Positions 9,805-20,374 of a stretch of 64,000 nucleotides of DNA are shown here, in pieces; position 1 is the first letter of the stretch; the number at the start of each line of letters is the position of its first letter. Position numbers and translations under genes: made by a program. The stretch comes from Nocardioides sp. REDSEA-S33_B3 (GTDB lineage: Bacteria; Actinomycetota; Actinomycetes; Propionibacteriales; Nocardioidaceae). A model generated the notes under the pieces. It saw nothing but the letters and a program-made list of their open reading frames with translations. It was not told the DNA's origin and made no database searches. The stretch spans positions 80,087 through 144,086 of the forward strand of contig LUPK01000010.1 of assembly GCA_001627335.1 (NCBI GenBank). Direction: 5' to 3'.

Positions 9805-11007
9805 TCAGCGGGGCAGCTCGATCCAGACCGTGGCACCGCCGCCGGGCGTCTCGGTGATCCCGATGCGGCCACGGTGGGCGTCGACGATGCGGCGCACGGT
9901 CGCCAGGCCGATGCCATGGCCCTCAACGTCCTCGTGCGCGCGCGCCAGCGGGGCGAAGACGCGCTCGCGGTCGGCCTCGGGCACCCCGAGCCCGTGGTCG
10001 ACGACCTCGATCCGCCACAGGTCGCCGTCCGCGCGACCGCTGACCTCGATGCGGGCCTTCTCCCCCGGCGCGGCGAACTTCGCACTGTTGGCCACGAGGT
10101 TCTGCAGGACCGCGCGCAGCTGGACCGGGTCGCCCTCGACCGTCGGCAGGTCGCCCACGGTGAGGTCGGCACCCAGCAGCGGGACGGCCAGGTCGGCCCG
10201 GACCTCGGCCATCACGGCCGTCAGGTCGACCTGGCTGCGCCGCATCTGCCCGCCGATGCGCGCGTAGGCGAGCAGGTCGTCGATGAGGCTCTGCATCCGC
10301 TCGGCACCCCTGTTGGCGCGGGTCGCGACGTAGGCCAGCGTGTCGGCGTCCGGCTCCGGGGCCTCCATCTGCTCCTCGAGCAGCTCCAGCGACATCCGGA
10401 CCGCCGACAACGGGTTGCGCAGGTCGTGGGCGACCTGGCCGGCGAAGGCCGTGAGCACCTGGTTGGAGCGCTCGAGCTCGGCCTGGGTGGCCTCCAGCGC
10501 CTTCACCGCGCTGGTCAGCTCCCGGGTGCGCAGCTCGAGCTCGAGCAGGTCGACGACCCGGTCGGCGAGCTTGACCAGCGCCTCCTCCTGGTCGTCGCCG
10601 AGCTCGCGGGGCTCGGTGTCGAAGACGCACAGCGTGCCGATCACCACGCCGGCCGGAGTGCGCAGCTGGTGGGTGGCGTAGAACCGGACGTCGCCGATCT
10701 CACCGGTCACGAACGGGTTGTCCCTGAACCGCGGGTCCTGGGAGGCGTCCGGCACGATGACCGGCTCCTTCTCGTGCAGCACCAGGTTGCACATGGAGTC
10801 CTCGCGCGCGCAGATCGAGGCGTCGAAACCCGCCGTCGCGATCTGGTGCTGCTCGGTGTCGGTGATCAGGTTGATGGTGGCCAGCGGGACCTGCGCCACC
10901 TGGGCAGCCACGTCCACCAACGCCATCAGGTCGGCGCGCGGCGGCTCGAGGAGCACCTGGTAGCGGTCGATCTCCAGCACGCGCTCGGTGTCGCTCAGCA
11001 ACCTCAT
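9805..11007 (-). CDS. GAF-domain sensor histidine kinase
   Basis: ORF; GAF-like N-terminus, H-box VAHDLRNPLSAVRMSLELL, N-box LQNLVANSAKF, G-box VVDHGLGVPEADRERVFAP. Confidence 0.92.
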   Translation of the reverse strand: MRLLSDTERVLEIDRYQVLLEPPRADLMALVDVAAQVAQVPLATINLITDTEQHQIATAGFDASICAREDSMCNLVLHEKEPVIVPDASQDPRFRDNPFVTGEIGDVRFYATHQLRTPAGVVIGTLCVFDTEPRELGDDQEEALVKLADRVVDLLELELRTRELTSAVKALEATQAELERSNQVLTAFAGQVAHDLRNPLSAVRMSLELLEEQMEAPEPDADTLAYVATRANRGAERMQSLIDDLLAYARIGGQMRRSQVDLTAVMAEVRADLAVPLLGADLTVGDLPTVEGDPVQLRAVLQNLVANSAKFAAPGEKARIEVSGRADGDLWRIEVVDHGLGVPEADRERVFAPLARAHEDVEGHGIGLATVRRIVDAHRGRIGITETPGGGATVWIELPR

Positions 11008-11133
11008 GACCGTCCTGTCCTGCCCCCATGTCCCACGATCCGTCCGGCACAGGGTAGGGACCCCTCCCCTGGTCAGGGAGCCGAACGCCGGCGAAAGTAC
11101 CGCGGCGACGGAGAAATCACACTGCAGGACGCC

Positions 11134-11712
11134 TCACAGGCCCGGCGCGCCCCAGATCGCCAGCCACCGCGACATCTCCCGCTCGACGGGCAGCTCGCCG
11201 GCCAGCAGGTCCCTCAGCTGGATCTCCAGCAGGTTGTCGCGCGTCCGTGCCGCGCCGGCCTGTGGCGCGAAGGGGTAGAAGGTGCCCTGCTTGTAGAGGT
11301 AGACCAGCCCGGCCCGTCGGCCGGTCGCGTCCGCGAACGGGACCAGCGAGCACAGCAGCCCCGGTCCGAAGCCGTGGGACTCCAGGGTGGTGTTGACCGC
11401 GTGCAGGTCGGTGACCAGGCCCTCCACGTCGTCGGGGTCGTCGTCGACCACCAGCCAGGTGAAGCCGAACTCGTCGTGCTCGAGGCGTACGTCGGGCGCG
11501 TCGGCCGCACCCCGCAGGAGCTCGACGATCTCCTGCTCGGCCTGCGCGAAGGCGGCACCGCCCGCGGGGCGGTAGCAGACCGCCCCGAGGCCGGTGGGCG
11601 CGAGGCCGACGGCAGCCCGCAGGGTGATCGCGGCCGAGGGCACCGCGAACAGCGCGTCGAGGTTGGCCTGCTTGGGGCGGCTGCGGCCCAGGATCGAGTC
11701 GAGCAGTCCCAT
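11134..11712 (-). CDS. PspA-associated protein PspAB
   Basis: ORF; MGLLDSILGRSRPKQANLDALFAVPSAAITL; adjacent to htpX and pspA-like gene. Confidence 0.82.
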   Translation of the reverse strand: MGLLDSILGRSRPKQANLDALFAVPSAAITLRAAVGLAPTGLGAVCYRPAGGAAFAQAEQEIVELLRGAADAPDVRLEHDEFGFTWLVVDDDPDDVEGLVTDLHAVNTTLESHGFGPGLLCSLVPFADATGRRAGLVYLYKQGTFYPFAPQAGAARTRDNLLEIQLRDLLAGELPVEREMSRWLAIWGAPGL

Positions 11713-11725
11713 CAGCGTCGACCGC

Positions 11726-12652
11726 TCACGGGGTCGGCCTGCCGAGCTCGGCCTGGATCCGGGCCAGCTGCTCGAGCCGCTGCTCGAGAGTGGGGTGGGT
11801 GGAGGTGAGGGTCCGCAGCGAGACGCCCTTGATGGCCGGGGCGATGAAGAACGCGTTCATGGCCTGGCTGGCACGCAGGTCGCGGTCGGGGATGGCGTTC
11901 ATCCCCCCGCTGATCTTCTGCAGCGCCGAGGCCAGGGCCGCCGGCTTCATCGTCAGGTAGGCGCCGGCCCGGTCGGCCGAGAGCTCGCGGTAGCGCGAGA
12001 GAAGCTTGAGGAGCAGGAAGCTGACGGCGTACACGACCATGCTGACGAGCAGCATCAGCAGCCACACCGGCAGCGCGGAGTTCCCGTCGCGGCGGTTACC
12101 GCCGAACATCGCGCCGTACTGCGCCCCCTGGGTGACCATCCCGGCCACGATGCCCGCCGAGGACGCCACGGTCATCACCAGGACGTCGCGGTGCGCGACG
12201 TGCGCCAGCTCGTGGGCGAGCACACCCTCGAGCTCCTCGACGGTCAGCAGCTGAAGGATGCCGGTCGTCACGACGACCACCGAGCGGTCCGGCGAGCGAC
12301 CGGTGGCGAAGGCGTTGGGCATGCTGGTGTCGGCCACGCCGACGCGCGGTTTGGGCATGTCGGCGAGCACGCAGAGCCGGTCGATCATCGCGTGCAGCTC
12401 GGGCGCCTGCTGCGGGGTGACCTCACGGGCCCGCATCGCCTTCATGGCCACGGTGTCGCTGCTCCACCACTGGTAGAGCGCGATGCCGATGCCGACGAGG
12501 CCGATGAAGGGGACCAGGGTTCCGTACCCGGACCCGGCCGCCACGGCCATCAGGCCGACGACGAGCAGGACGAAGAGCCCGCCGAGCAGGAACATGACCG
12601 TCGTCATCCGGGCGGTCAGCCCGGCGTCACCGACGAAACGAGTACGCGCCAT
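11726..12652 (-). CDS. htpX: M48 zinc metalloprotease HtpX
   Basis: ORF; HELAHVAHRDVLVMT zinc motif, membrane helices. Confidence 0.93.
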   Translation of the reverse strand: MARTRFVGDAGLTARMTTVMFLLGGLFVLLVVGLMAVAAGSGYGTLVPFIGLVGIGIALYQWWSSDTVAMKAMRAREVTPQQAPELHAMIDRLCVLADMPKPRVGVADTSMPNAFATGRSPDRSVVVVTTGILQLLTVEELEGVLAHELAHVAHRDVLVMTVASSAGIVAGMVTQGAQYGAMFGGNRRDGNSALPVWLLMLLVSMVVYAVSFLLLKLLSRYRELSADRAGAYLTMKPAALASALQKISGGMNAIPDRDLRASQAMNAFFIAPAIKGVSLRTLTSTHPTLEQRLEQLARIQAELGRPTP

Positions 12653-12694
12653 GCCCCCAGTCTCCCTGGCCGTCCCAAGAGCAACCTGAGCGGC

Positions 12695-13489
12695 TCAGGC
12701 GCGGTCCTCGGGCTGCTCGACCTTCTCCTCGGCGGCTTCGAGGATCGGACCCGAGCCCGCCGACTCGCCCGAGGTGATCGCGTCGGGCGCGGGCTTGCCG
12801 CCCTTCATCGCGGCCAACTCGGCCTCGACGTCGGCCTGGCTGCTCATCGACTCCAGCTCACGGGCGATGTCGTCGCCGGCGTTGAGCGAGGAGGCGTCAT
12901 CGAGGGCACCGGAGGCGATCAGCTCGTCGATGGCGCCGGCACGGGCCTGCATCTGGGCGGTCTTGTCCTCGGCGCGGGCGATCGCGGCGCCCACGTCACC
13001 GAACTCGTCACCGATGCCGGAGACCGCCTCGTTGATGCGCGTCTGGGCCTCGGCCGCGGTGTAGGTCGCCTTGATGGTCTCCTTGCGGGTGCGGAAGCTC
13101 TCGACCTTGGCCTGCAGTCGCTGCTGGGCCAGCGTGAGCTTCTCCTCCTCGCCCTGGAGCTGCGCGAGCTGCACCTTGAGGTCGTTGATCTGGCCGGTGA
13201 GACCCGACTTGCGGGTCAGCGCCTCGCGGGCGAGGTCCTCGCGGCCCATGTCGATGGCCTTCTGGGCCTGGTCGGTCAGCTTGGCGGCCTGCTGCTCGAG
13301 CTGGTTGATCTGCAGCTCGACCCGCTTGCGGCTGGTGGCGACGTCGGCGACGCCACGGCGCACCTTCGTCAGGAGCTCCAGCTGCCGCTGGTAGCTGTAG
13401 TCCAGCGTCTCGCGCGGGTCCTCGGCACGGTCGAGCGCCTTGCTGGCCTTCGACTTGAAGATCAGGGTGAAGCGCTTCCAGAGGCTCAT
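12695..13489 (-). CDS. PspA/IM30-family protein
   Basis: In-frame ATG at 13489, MSLWKRFTLIFKSKASKALDRAEDPRETLDYSYQRQLELLTKVRRGVADVATSRKR. Confidence 0.93.
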   Translation of the reverse strand: MSLWKRFTLIFKSKASKALDRAEDPRETLDYSYQRQLELLTKVRRGVADVATSRKRVELQINQLEQQAAKLTDQAQKAIDMGREDLAREALTRKSGLTGQINDLKVQLAQLQGEEEKLTLAQQRLQAKVESFRTRKETIKATYTAAEAQTRINEAVSGIGDEFGDVGAAIARAEDKTAQMQARAGAIDELIASGALDDASSLNAGDDIARELESMSSQADVEAELAAMKGGKPAPDAITSGESAGSGPILEAAEEKVEQPEDRA

Positions 13490-13669
13490 GGTGACGGTCC
13501 TTCTCGCACGAGGTCGTGGTCGGTGTGTCTCGGGGTCGCCCCTCACCCTACGGCTCCGCGGCAACGCGCGGGCAGGGGTCCGGTCGCCACCGGTAGTCTG
13601 GGGACTCGTCCGCGGCGTCCACGACGGACCCCGCGGCCCGCACCAGTCCCCGCAGCAGACAGGCCCACG

Positions 13670-14281
13670 TTGTTCCGTCGTTCGAAGTCCGAGTCGGCCC
13701 CCGAGACCCCCGAGACCACGTCCGCGACGACCGGCGCGTCGGCGCGCACCACGCCGGGCAAGGGGCGCCCGACCCCGTCGCGCAAGGAGGCCGAGGCCGC
13801 CGCGAAGGCCCGCGCCAAGGTCCCGCGCACCCGCAAGGAGCAGGCCGCCGCCGCGCGGGTCGCGCGCGCCGAGAACTCCGCCAAGGTCCGCGAAGGCATG
13901 AAGGCCGGTGACGAGCGCTTCCTGCTGCCCCGCGACAAGGGCCCGGTGCGCCGGTTCATCCGCGACTACGTCGACTCGCGGTTCTCCTTCATCGACGTGA
14001 TCGTGCCGGTGCTGATCGTCACGATGATCCTCAGCTACTCCGGCAACCAGACCCTCGCCGGGATCGGCAGCACCGTCCTCATGCTCACGGTGCTCCTGGT
14101 GATCGTCGACATGATCCAGCTCCGGTTCCGGGTCCGCCGTCAGCTGGCCCAGCGCTTCCCGGGCGAGAGCACCAAGGGCACCACCTGGTACGCCATCAGC
14201 CGGGCGATGCAGATGAAGTTCATGCGGATGCCCAAGGCGCAGGTCAAGATCGGCCAGCAGCTCCCCGAGCACTACCGGTGA
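13670..14281 (+). CDS. DUF3043 membrane protein
   Basis: TTG start, LFRRSKSE...; basic N-terminal region, two TM helices, conserved DVIVPVLIVTMILSY/WYAISRAMQMKFMRMPKAQVK. Confidence 0.83.
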   Translation: MFRRSKSESAPETPETTSATTGASARTTPGKGRPTPSRKEAEAAAKARAKVPRTRKEQAAAARVARAENSAKVREGMKAGDERFLLPRDKGPVRRFIRDYVDSRFSFIDVIVPVLIVTMILSYSGNQTLAGIGSTVLMLTVLLVIVDMIQLRFRVRRQLAQRFPGESTKGTTWYAISRAMQMKFMRMPKAQVKIGQQLPEHYR

Positions 14282-14832
14282 GCCCCTCGGCCGACGTCTC
14301 GGTCCGCGTCGCCTGGGCCGAGGACGCCGCGGCGATCGCCGCGCTCCAGCTGCGCGCCTGGCCGCAGATGTACGCCGACGTGCTGCCGCCCGAGGCGTTC
14401 CCCACCGGTCCGGAGGCGCTCGACGCCGCGACCCGCACCTGGGAGCAGTCGCTCGCCCGCCCGACCGACGCCCGGCAGCGGGTGCTGGTCGCCCTCGAGC
14501 GCAACCGCGTGGTCGGCTTCGCGCTGACCGGGCCGGCCACCGACCCCGACTGCGACTCGGTCGCCGACGGCGAGCTCTCCGAGATCGTCCTCGACCCTGA
14601 CGAGCGCCGTCAGGGGCACGGAAGCCGGCTGCTCCAGGCTGCGGTCGACACGCTGCGCGCGGACCGGTTCGAGCGGGCCGTCACCTGGCTGGTGGCCTCC
14701 GACGATGCGCTGCGCGGCTTCCTCGACGGTGCGGGATGGGCACCCGACGGCGCGCACCGCGAGCTCGACCTCGACGGCGCCGGGACGGTCCGCGTCAAGC
14801 AGGTGCGGCTGCACACCGACCTGCGCCAGTGA
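14278..14832 (+). CDS. GNAT-family N-acetyltransferase
   Basis: ORF; VRVAWAEDAAAIAALQLRAWPQMY, LDPDERRQGHGSRLLQAAVD. Confidence 0.88.
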   Translation: MSPSADVSVRVAWAEDAAAIAALQLRAWPQMYADVLPPEAFPTGPEALDAATRTWEQSLARPTDARQRVLVALERNRVVGFALTGPATDPDCDSVADGELSEIVLDPDERRQGHGSRLLQAAVDTLRADRFERAVTWLVASDDALRGFLDGAGWAPDGAHRELDLDGAGTVRVKQVRLHTDLRQ

Positions 14833-15527
14833 GCGACCGGCCACTCGAGTCGCACGCCGAGGCGCAGCGACGCGTCGTCCGCGACAGCCTCGGCGTCGGG
14901 ATCGCCACCGGCCTGTACGGCGCCTCCTTCGGCGCGGTGTCGGTGGCCTCCGGGCTCGACGTCGTCCAGACCTGTGCGCTGTCGCTGCTGATGTTCACCG
15001 GTGCCTCGCAGTTCGCCCTCGTCGGGGTGCTGGGCTCCGGCGGCTCGGCCGTCACCGGCGCCCTGACCGCAGCCCTGCTCGGCACCCGCAACACCCTGTA
15101 CGGCCTGCGGCTCGCACCCTTGCTGGGCTGGCGCGGCGCCCGCCGCTTCGGTGCGGCCCACCTGGTCATCGACGAGTCGACCGCCATGTCGATCACGCGT
15201 CCCAGCCGCGCGCTGGCGCGCACCGGCTTCCTCACCACCGGCTGGAGCGTCTTCGTCCTGTGGAACCTCTTCACGCTGCTCGGCGCGATCGGCGGCGCGG
15301 TGCTCGGCGATCCGCGGACCTACGGTCTGGACGCGGCGGTCGGGGGTGCGTTCCTGGCCCTGCTGTGGCCACGGCTGCAGGACCGTGACGGCCGCCGGCT
15401 GGCGCTCACCGCCGCGGCCGTCGCCCTGCTCGCGGGCCCCCTGGTGCCCTCCGGCCTCCCGGTGCTGGTCGCCGGTGGTGTCGCGCTCGTGGTCGGCGTG
15501 CTGCACGCCCGGCGGGAGGCACCGTGA
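14829..15527 (+). CDS. azlC: AzlC-family branched-chain amino acid permease
   Basis: GTG start overlapping upstream stop; MFTGASQFALVG, TRNTLYGLRL motifs. Confidence 0.88.
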   Translation: MSDRPLESHAEAQRRVVRDSLGVGIATGLYGASFGAVSVASGLDVVQTCALSLLMFTGASQFALVGVLGSGGSAVTGALTAALLGTRNTLYGLRLAPLLGWRGARRFGAAHLVIDESTAMSITRPSRALARTGFLTTGWSVFVLWNLFTLLGAIGGAVLGDPRTYGLDAAVGGAFLALLWPRLQDRDGRRLALTAAAVALLAGPLVPSGLPVLVAGGVALVVGVLHARREAP

Positions 15528-15838
15528 GCGCGTGGTGGGCGGTGCTGGGCGGAGCGGCGGCCTGCTACCTGCTGAAGCTGGCCGGCCTCTCGGTCCCTGC
15601 CTCGGTGCTGGACCGCCCCCTCGTGCGTGCCGTCGCCGACCGGCTCCCGATCGCCCTCCTGGCCGGACTGATAGCCGTGCAGGTCCTCGCCGGCGACCGG
15701 GGCGTGGTGCTCGACGCCCGGGCGGCCGGACTGCTCGCCGCGCTGGTGCTGCTGCTGCTCCGGGCGCCGTTCCTGGTCGTGGTCGTGGGATCGGCACTCA
15801 CGGCAGCCGTGCTGCGCCACGTGGGCCTGATGTCGTGA
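15524..15838 (+). CDS. azlD: AzlD-family protein
   Basis: ORF; small membrane protein overlapping azlC by 4 bp. Confidence 0.87.
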   Translation: MSAWWAVLGGAAACYLLKLAGLSVPASVLDRPLVRAVADRLPIALLAGLIAVQVLAGDRGVVLDARAAGLLAALVLLLLRAPFLVVVVGSALTAAVLRHVGLMS

Positions 15839-15843
15839 CGGAA

Positions 15844-15869
15844 CCCGCCCCGGATCACTCCGGGGCGGG
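15844..15869 (+). terminator. Hairpin downstream of azlD
   Basis: CCCGCCCCGGA-TCAC-TCCGGGGCGGG, 11-bp perfect stem. Confidence 0.8.
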
Positions 15870-15923
15870 ATCCGCACAGCACCGATGGCCCCTCCCCCAC
15901 GGAGGGCGTCGGCACCGCTGGGG

Positions 15924-15947
15924 CCGCACCGTTTCCGTTCGGTGCGG
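15924..15947. terminator. Second hairpin in convergent azlD/dapB spacer
   Basis: CCGCACCG-TTTCCGTT-CGGTGCGG. Confidence 0.4.
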
Positions 15948-16041
15948 ACCCGCGGGGGGCGTCCCGGCCCGAGATGGGCGGGGTCGACGCGAGCAGCCTG
16001 GCAGAGGTCCAGACCACCTGGGAACCCGTGGGTCGCCTCAG

Positions 16042-16090
16042 GTTCCTGCAGTGCGAGTTCCTGCAGTCCGAGGTTCTGCAGTGCGAGTTG
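16042..16090. repeat. 15-bp tandem repeat, 3 copies plus partial
   Basis: gttcctgcagtgcga / gttcctgcagtccga / ggttctgcagtgcga / gttg... Confidence 0.85.
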
Positions 16091-16144
16091 CTGGGGCCGA
16101 GCACCGGTGGGCGACGACCGGCGCAGCGACCAGCAGCCACCCGC

Positions 16145-17539
<1,395 letters not shown>

Positions 17540-17543
<4 letters not shown>

Positions 17544-17587
17544 GTCTCAACCTGATGATGACCCTATATTAGGTTTCAGCCTGATGA
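17540..17587 (+). promoter_or_regulatory. Paired 19-bp direct repeats, candidate operators
   Basis: TTAGGTCTCAACCTGATGA (17540-17558) and TTAGGTTTCAGCCTGATGA (17569-17587), 2 mismatches, 29-bp spacing. Confidence 0.6.
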
Positions 17588-17607
17588 AGGGTCGTGAGGA
17601 GGGCGCT

Positions 17608-18252
17608 GTGGCTGCACGGGGCACGGATCCGCCGGTCGGCATCGTGCTGACCGTGGACCAGCGCGGCAGTCGCACGGCCCCCGACGCCGTCGCGGACCTC
17701 CTCGCCACGCTCGACCCGCGACCGACACGGCTCGCCTTCCGCCGGACCGCCGGCGACGAGGTCCAGGGGCTCGTGCACGAGGCCGAGCACCTGCCGAGCC
17801 TGGTGGAGGCCGTGCTGCGGGACGGGCGGTGGCGGGTCGGCATCGGCATCGGTGCGGTCGAGCTCCCCCTGCCCGGGGACGTGCGCGAGGCACGAGGTGC
17901 CGCGTTCGTCCACGCCCGCGAGGGGGTCGACGCCGCACGTCAGGCTCCCGGTCGGGTGCGCGTCGTCGGTGGCGCCACGCCCGAGGAGGTCGCGAGCGCG
18001 CGGGCCCTCGAGGCAGCGATCTGGCTGTGGGCCGCGCTGCTGGACCGGCGTACCGACCGTGGCTGGGAGGTCGTCGACCTGCTCGACGCCGGGCGCACCC
18101 ACGAGCAGGCAGCGCGTCATCTCGGGATCTCCCAGAGCGCGGTCACCCAGCGGGCACGGGCAGCCGGCGTGGTCGAGGGCGAGCGGGCCCGCGAGCTGGT
18201 GGCGCACCTGGCCGGCACGGCCCTCGCACGCGCGAGGGAGGACGTCCGATGA
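17608..18252 (+). CDS. SatD-like / HTH DNA-binding protein
   Basis: GTG at 17608 preceded by GAGGAGG; VGIVLTVDQRGSRTAPDAVADLL SatD-like N-terminus, C-terminal HTH QAARHLGISQSAVTQRARAAG. Confidence 0.7.
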   Translation: MAARGTDPPVGIVLTVDQRGSRTAPDAVADLLATLDPRPTRLAFRRTAGDEVQGLVHEAEHLPSLVEAVLRDGRWRVGIGIGAVELPLPGDVREARGAAFVHAREGVDAARQAPGRVRVVGGATPEEVASARALEAAIWLWAALLDRRTDRGWEVVDLLDAGRTHEQAARHLGISQSAVTQRARAAGVVEGERARELVAHLAGTALARAREDVR

Positions 18253-18872
18253 CGTGGGAGGTCGACGCCGGCGGGGCGATGCTGCTGGTGCTGCTGACGG
18301 CCGCGCTGGTCGCCGCGTCCTGGGCCTGGGCGCCGCGGGGCCGTCGGGTGTGGGCACCTGCCGCGCTGGGCCTGCTGGCTGCGGCCCTCGCCTGGTCCGG
18401 GGCCGCCGACCTGACGCTGGCCGGGGACGCGCCACGCTCGCTGCTGGTCGCGCTCGCCGGCGCCCTCGCGGTCCTCGGGGGCGGACCGGTGACCACCTCG
18501 TTGTTCGCCCTGGTCGATGCCGAGGGTCATGCCCGGGGTGACCTCGAGGGTGACGTCGAGGGAGACGCCGAACATGACACAGGGACCGGCCCTGACTCCG
18601 ACTCCGCCCAGGACGCCGACACCCTCGAGCGGGCCGGTCAGCTGCTGCGCGGCGGCGCGTGGATCGGTGTCCTGGAGCGTGCCGGCGTCGTGGCCGCGCT
18701 GGTCGCGGGCTGGCCCGAGGGACTGGCCGTCGTGCTGGCCCTCAAGGGGCTGGGGCGCTACCCCGAGCTGCGCAACGCCGGCACCGGCGCGGTGGCCGAG
18801 CGCTTCATCATCGGCACCTTCACCAGCGTGTTGTGGGCCGCATCCTGCGCAGCCTGCGTGGTGCTTGCCTGA
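18249..18872 (+). CDS. Membrane protein paired with the SatD-like gene
   Basis: ATG overlapping upstream stop; TM segments, KGLGRYPELRN...AERFIIGTFTSVLWA tail. Confidence 0.75.
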   Translation: MTWEVDAGGAMLLVLLTAALVAASWAWAPRGRRVWAPAALGLLAAALAWSGAADLTLAGDAPRSLLVALAGALAVLGGGPVTTSLFALVDAEGHARGDLEGDVEGDAEHDTGTGPDSDSAQDADTLERAGQLLRGGAWIGVLERAGVVAALVAGWPEGLAVVLALKGLGRYPELRNAGTGAVAERFIIGTFTSVLWAASCAACVVLA

Positions 18873-18922
18873 CGGCGCAGCCGCGCGCAGCCGGCGAGCG
18901 GGCCGGTACGTCGGGCTGGCGG

Positions 18923-20284
18923 TCAGGCCGGGCCGACCACCGCGAGCACCTCGGGTCGCGAGAAGATCTCCGCCGCCACCGCGCGCACGTCCTCGATGCT
19001 CACCTCGTCGATGTGGGTCAGCACCTCGTCGAGGGTGAGCAACCGGTCGTGCACGAGCTCGGACTTCCCCAGCCTGGCCATGCGCGACCCCGAGTCCTCC
19101 AGGCCGAGCACCAGCCCGCCCCGCAGCTGGCCCTTGCCGCGCTCGAGCTCTTCGGCGCTGATCCCCTCCCGGGCGACCAGCCCCAGCTGCTCGCGGACGA
19201 CCGAGAGCACCTCGTCCTGCTTGGCGGGCAGGCACCCGACGGAGACGCCGACCAGCCCGGAGTCGGCGTGGTGGGAGGCGAACGCGTAGACCGAGTAGGC
19301 CAGGCCACGACGTTCCCGGACCTCCTGGAACAGCCGCGACGAGGTCCCGCCCCCGAGGGCGGTGCTGAGGATCGACAGCGCGAAGCGGCGGGGGTCGTTG
19401 CGGGCGATGCCCTCCATCCCGAGCACGAGGTTGACCTGCTCGAAGGGACGGATCGTCGAGGCGGTGCCGGGGTGGACGGGCGCGGGCGCGCCCTCCCCCA
19501 GGCGCGAGACCGGCGCCTCGGTGCGGTCCAGGAACCCGTTGCGACCGAAGGCGGCCTCGACCTGCGCGACCACGTGGTCGTGCTCGACGTTGCCGGCCAC
19601 CGACACCACGATCGTCGCGGGTCGGTAGTGCGTGCGGTGGAACTGCGCCACCTGGTCACGGGTCATGGCGGTGATGGACTCGACGGTCCCGGCGATCGGA
19701 CGTCCGAGCGCGGTGTGCTCCCCGAAGGCCTGGGCCGCGAACAGGTTGTGCACCACGTCGTCGGGGTCGTCGTCGTGCATCGCGATCTCGTCGAGGATGA
19801 CGTCGCGCTCGGCGGCGACGTCCTCGGGGGTGATCAGGGAGTCGGTGATCATGTCGCCGAGCACGTCCACCGCCAGGTCGAGGTCCACGTCGAGGACCCG
19901 TGCGTGGAAGCAGGTGTACTCCTTGGCGGTGAAGGCGTTGAACTCGCCCCCGACGGCGTCCAGGGCCACCGAGATGTCCATCGCCGAGCGGCTCCCCGTG
20001 CCCTTGAACAGCACGTGCTCGAGGAAGTGGGAGCAGCCGTGCAGCGTCTCGTCCTCGTCGGCGGACCCGACCCCGACCCAGACCCCGATGCTGGCCGAGC
20101 GCACCCCGGCCATCTGCTCGGTGACGATGCGCAGCCCCGAGGGGAGCAGCGTGCGGCGTACGACGGAGGTGACCAGCCCGTCGTCGTCGGTCGTCTCCGA
20201 CAGCGTGCTGGTCAGGTGCGCTGTGCTCTCGGGGCTGCCAGGGGTGCCGGGGGTGCCGGCGGGGGTGCTCGTGCTGGTGCTCAT
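18923..20284 (-). CDS. M16-family zinc peptidase
   Basis: ORF; HFLEHVLFKGTGSR inverted zinc motif. Confidence 0.93.
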   Translation of the reverse strand: MSTSTSTPAGTPGTPGSPESTAHLTSTLSETTDDDGLVTSVVRRTLLPSGLRIVTEQMAGVRSASIGVWVGVGSADEDETLHGCSHFLEHVLFKGTGSRSAMDISVALDAVGGEFNAFTAKEYTCFHARVLDVDLDLAVDVLGDMITDSLITPEDVAAERDVILDEIAMHDDDPDDVVHNLFAAQAFGEHTALGRPIAGTVESITAMTRDQVAQFHRTHYRPATIVVSVAGNVEHDHVVAQVEAAFGRNGFLDRTEAPVSRLGEGAPAPVHPGTASTIRPFEQVNLVLGMEGIARNDPRRFALSILSTALGGGTSSRLFQEVRERRGLAYSVYAFASHHADSGLVGVSVGCLPAKQDEVLSVVREQLGLVAREGISAEELERGKGQLRGGLVLGLEDSGSRMARLGKSELVHDRLLTLDEVLTHIDEVSIEDVRAVAAEIFSRPEVLAVVGPA

Positions 20285-20317
20285 CGGGTCGCTCCGGTCT
20301 GTCCGTGGCGGTGAAGC

Positions 20318-20356
20318 GACCGACCCGCCCGAGCCGGTGGCTCGGGCGGGTCGGTC
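20318..20356 (-). terminator. pnp terminator, 17-bp perfect stem
   Basis: GACCGACCCGCCCGAGC-CGGTG-GCTCGGGCGGGTCGGTC downstream of pnp. Confidence 0.85.
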
Positions 20357-20374
20357 ACGGCGTGCTGGTGAGGA

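Noticed and set aside
9874-11808. 644-aa plus-strand ORF
   Set aside because: Antisense to a clear GAF histidine kinase; artefact of high GC.
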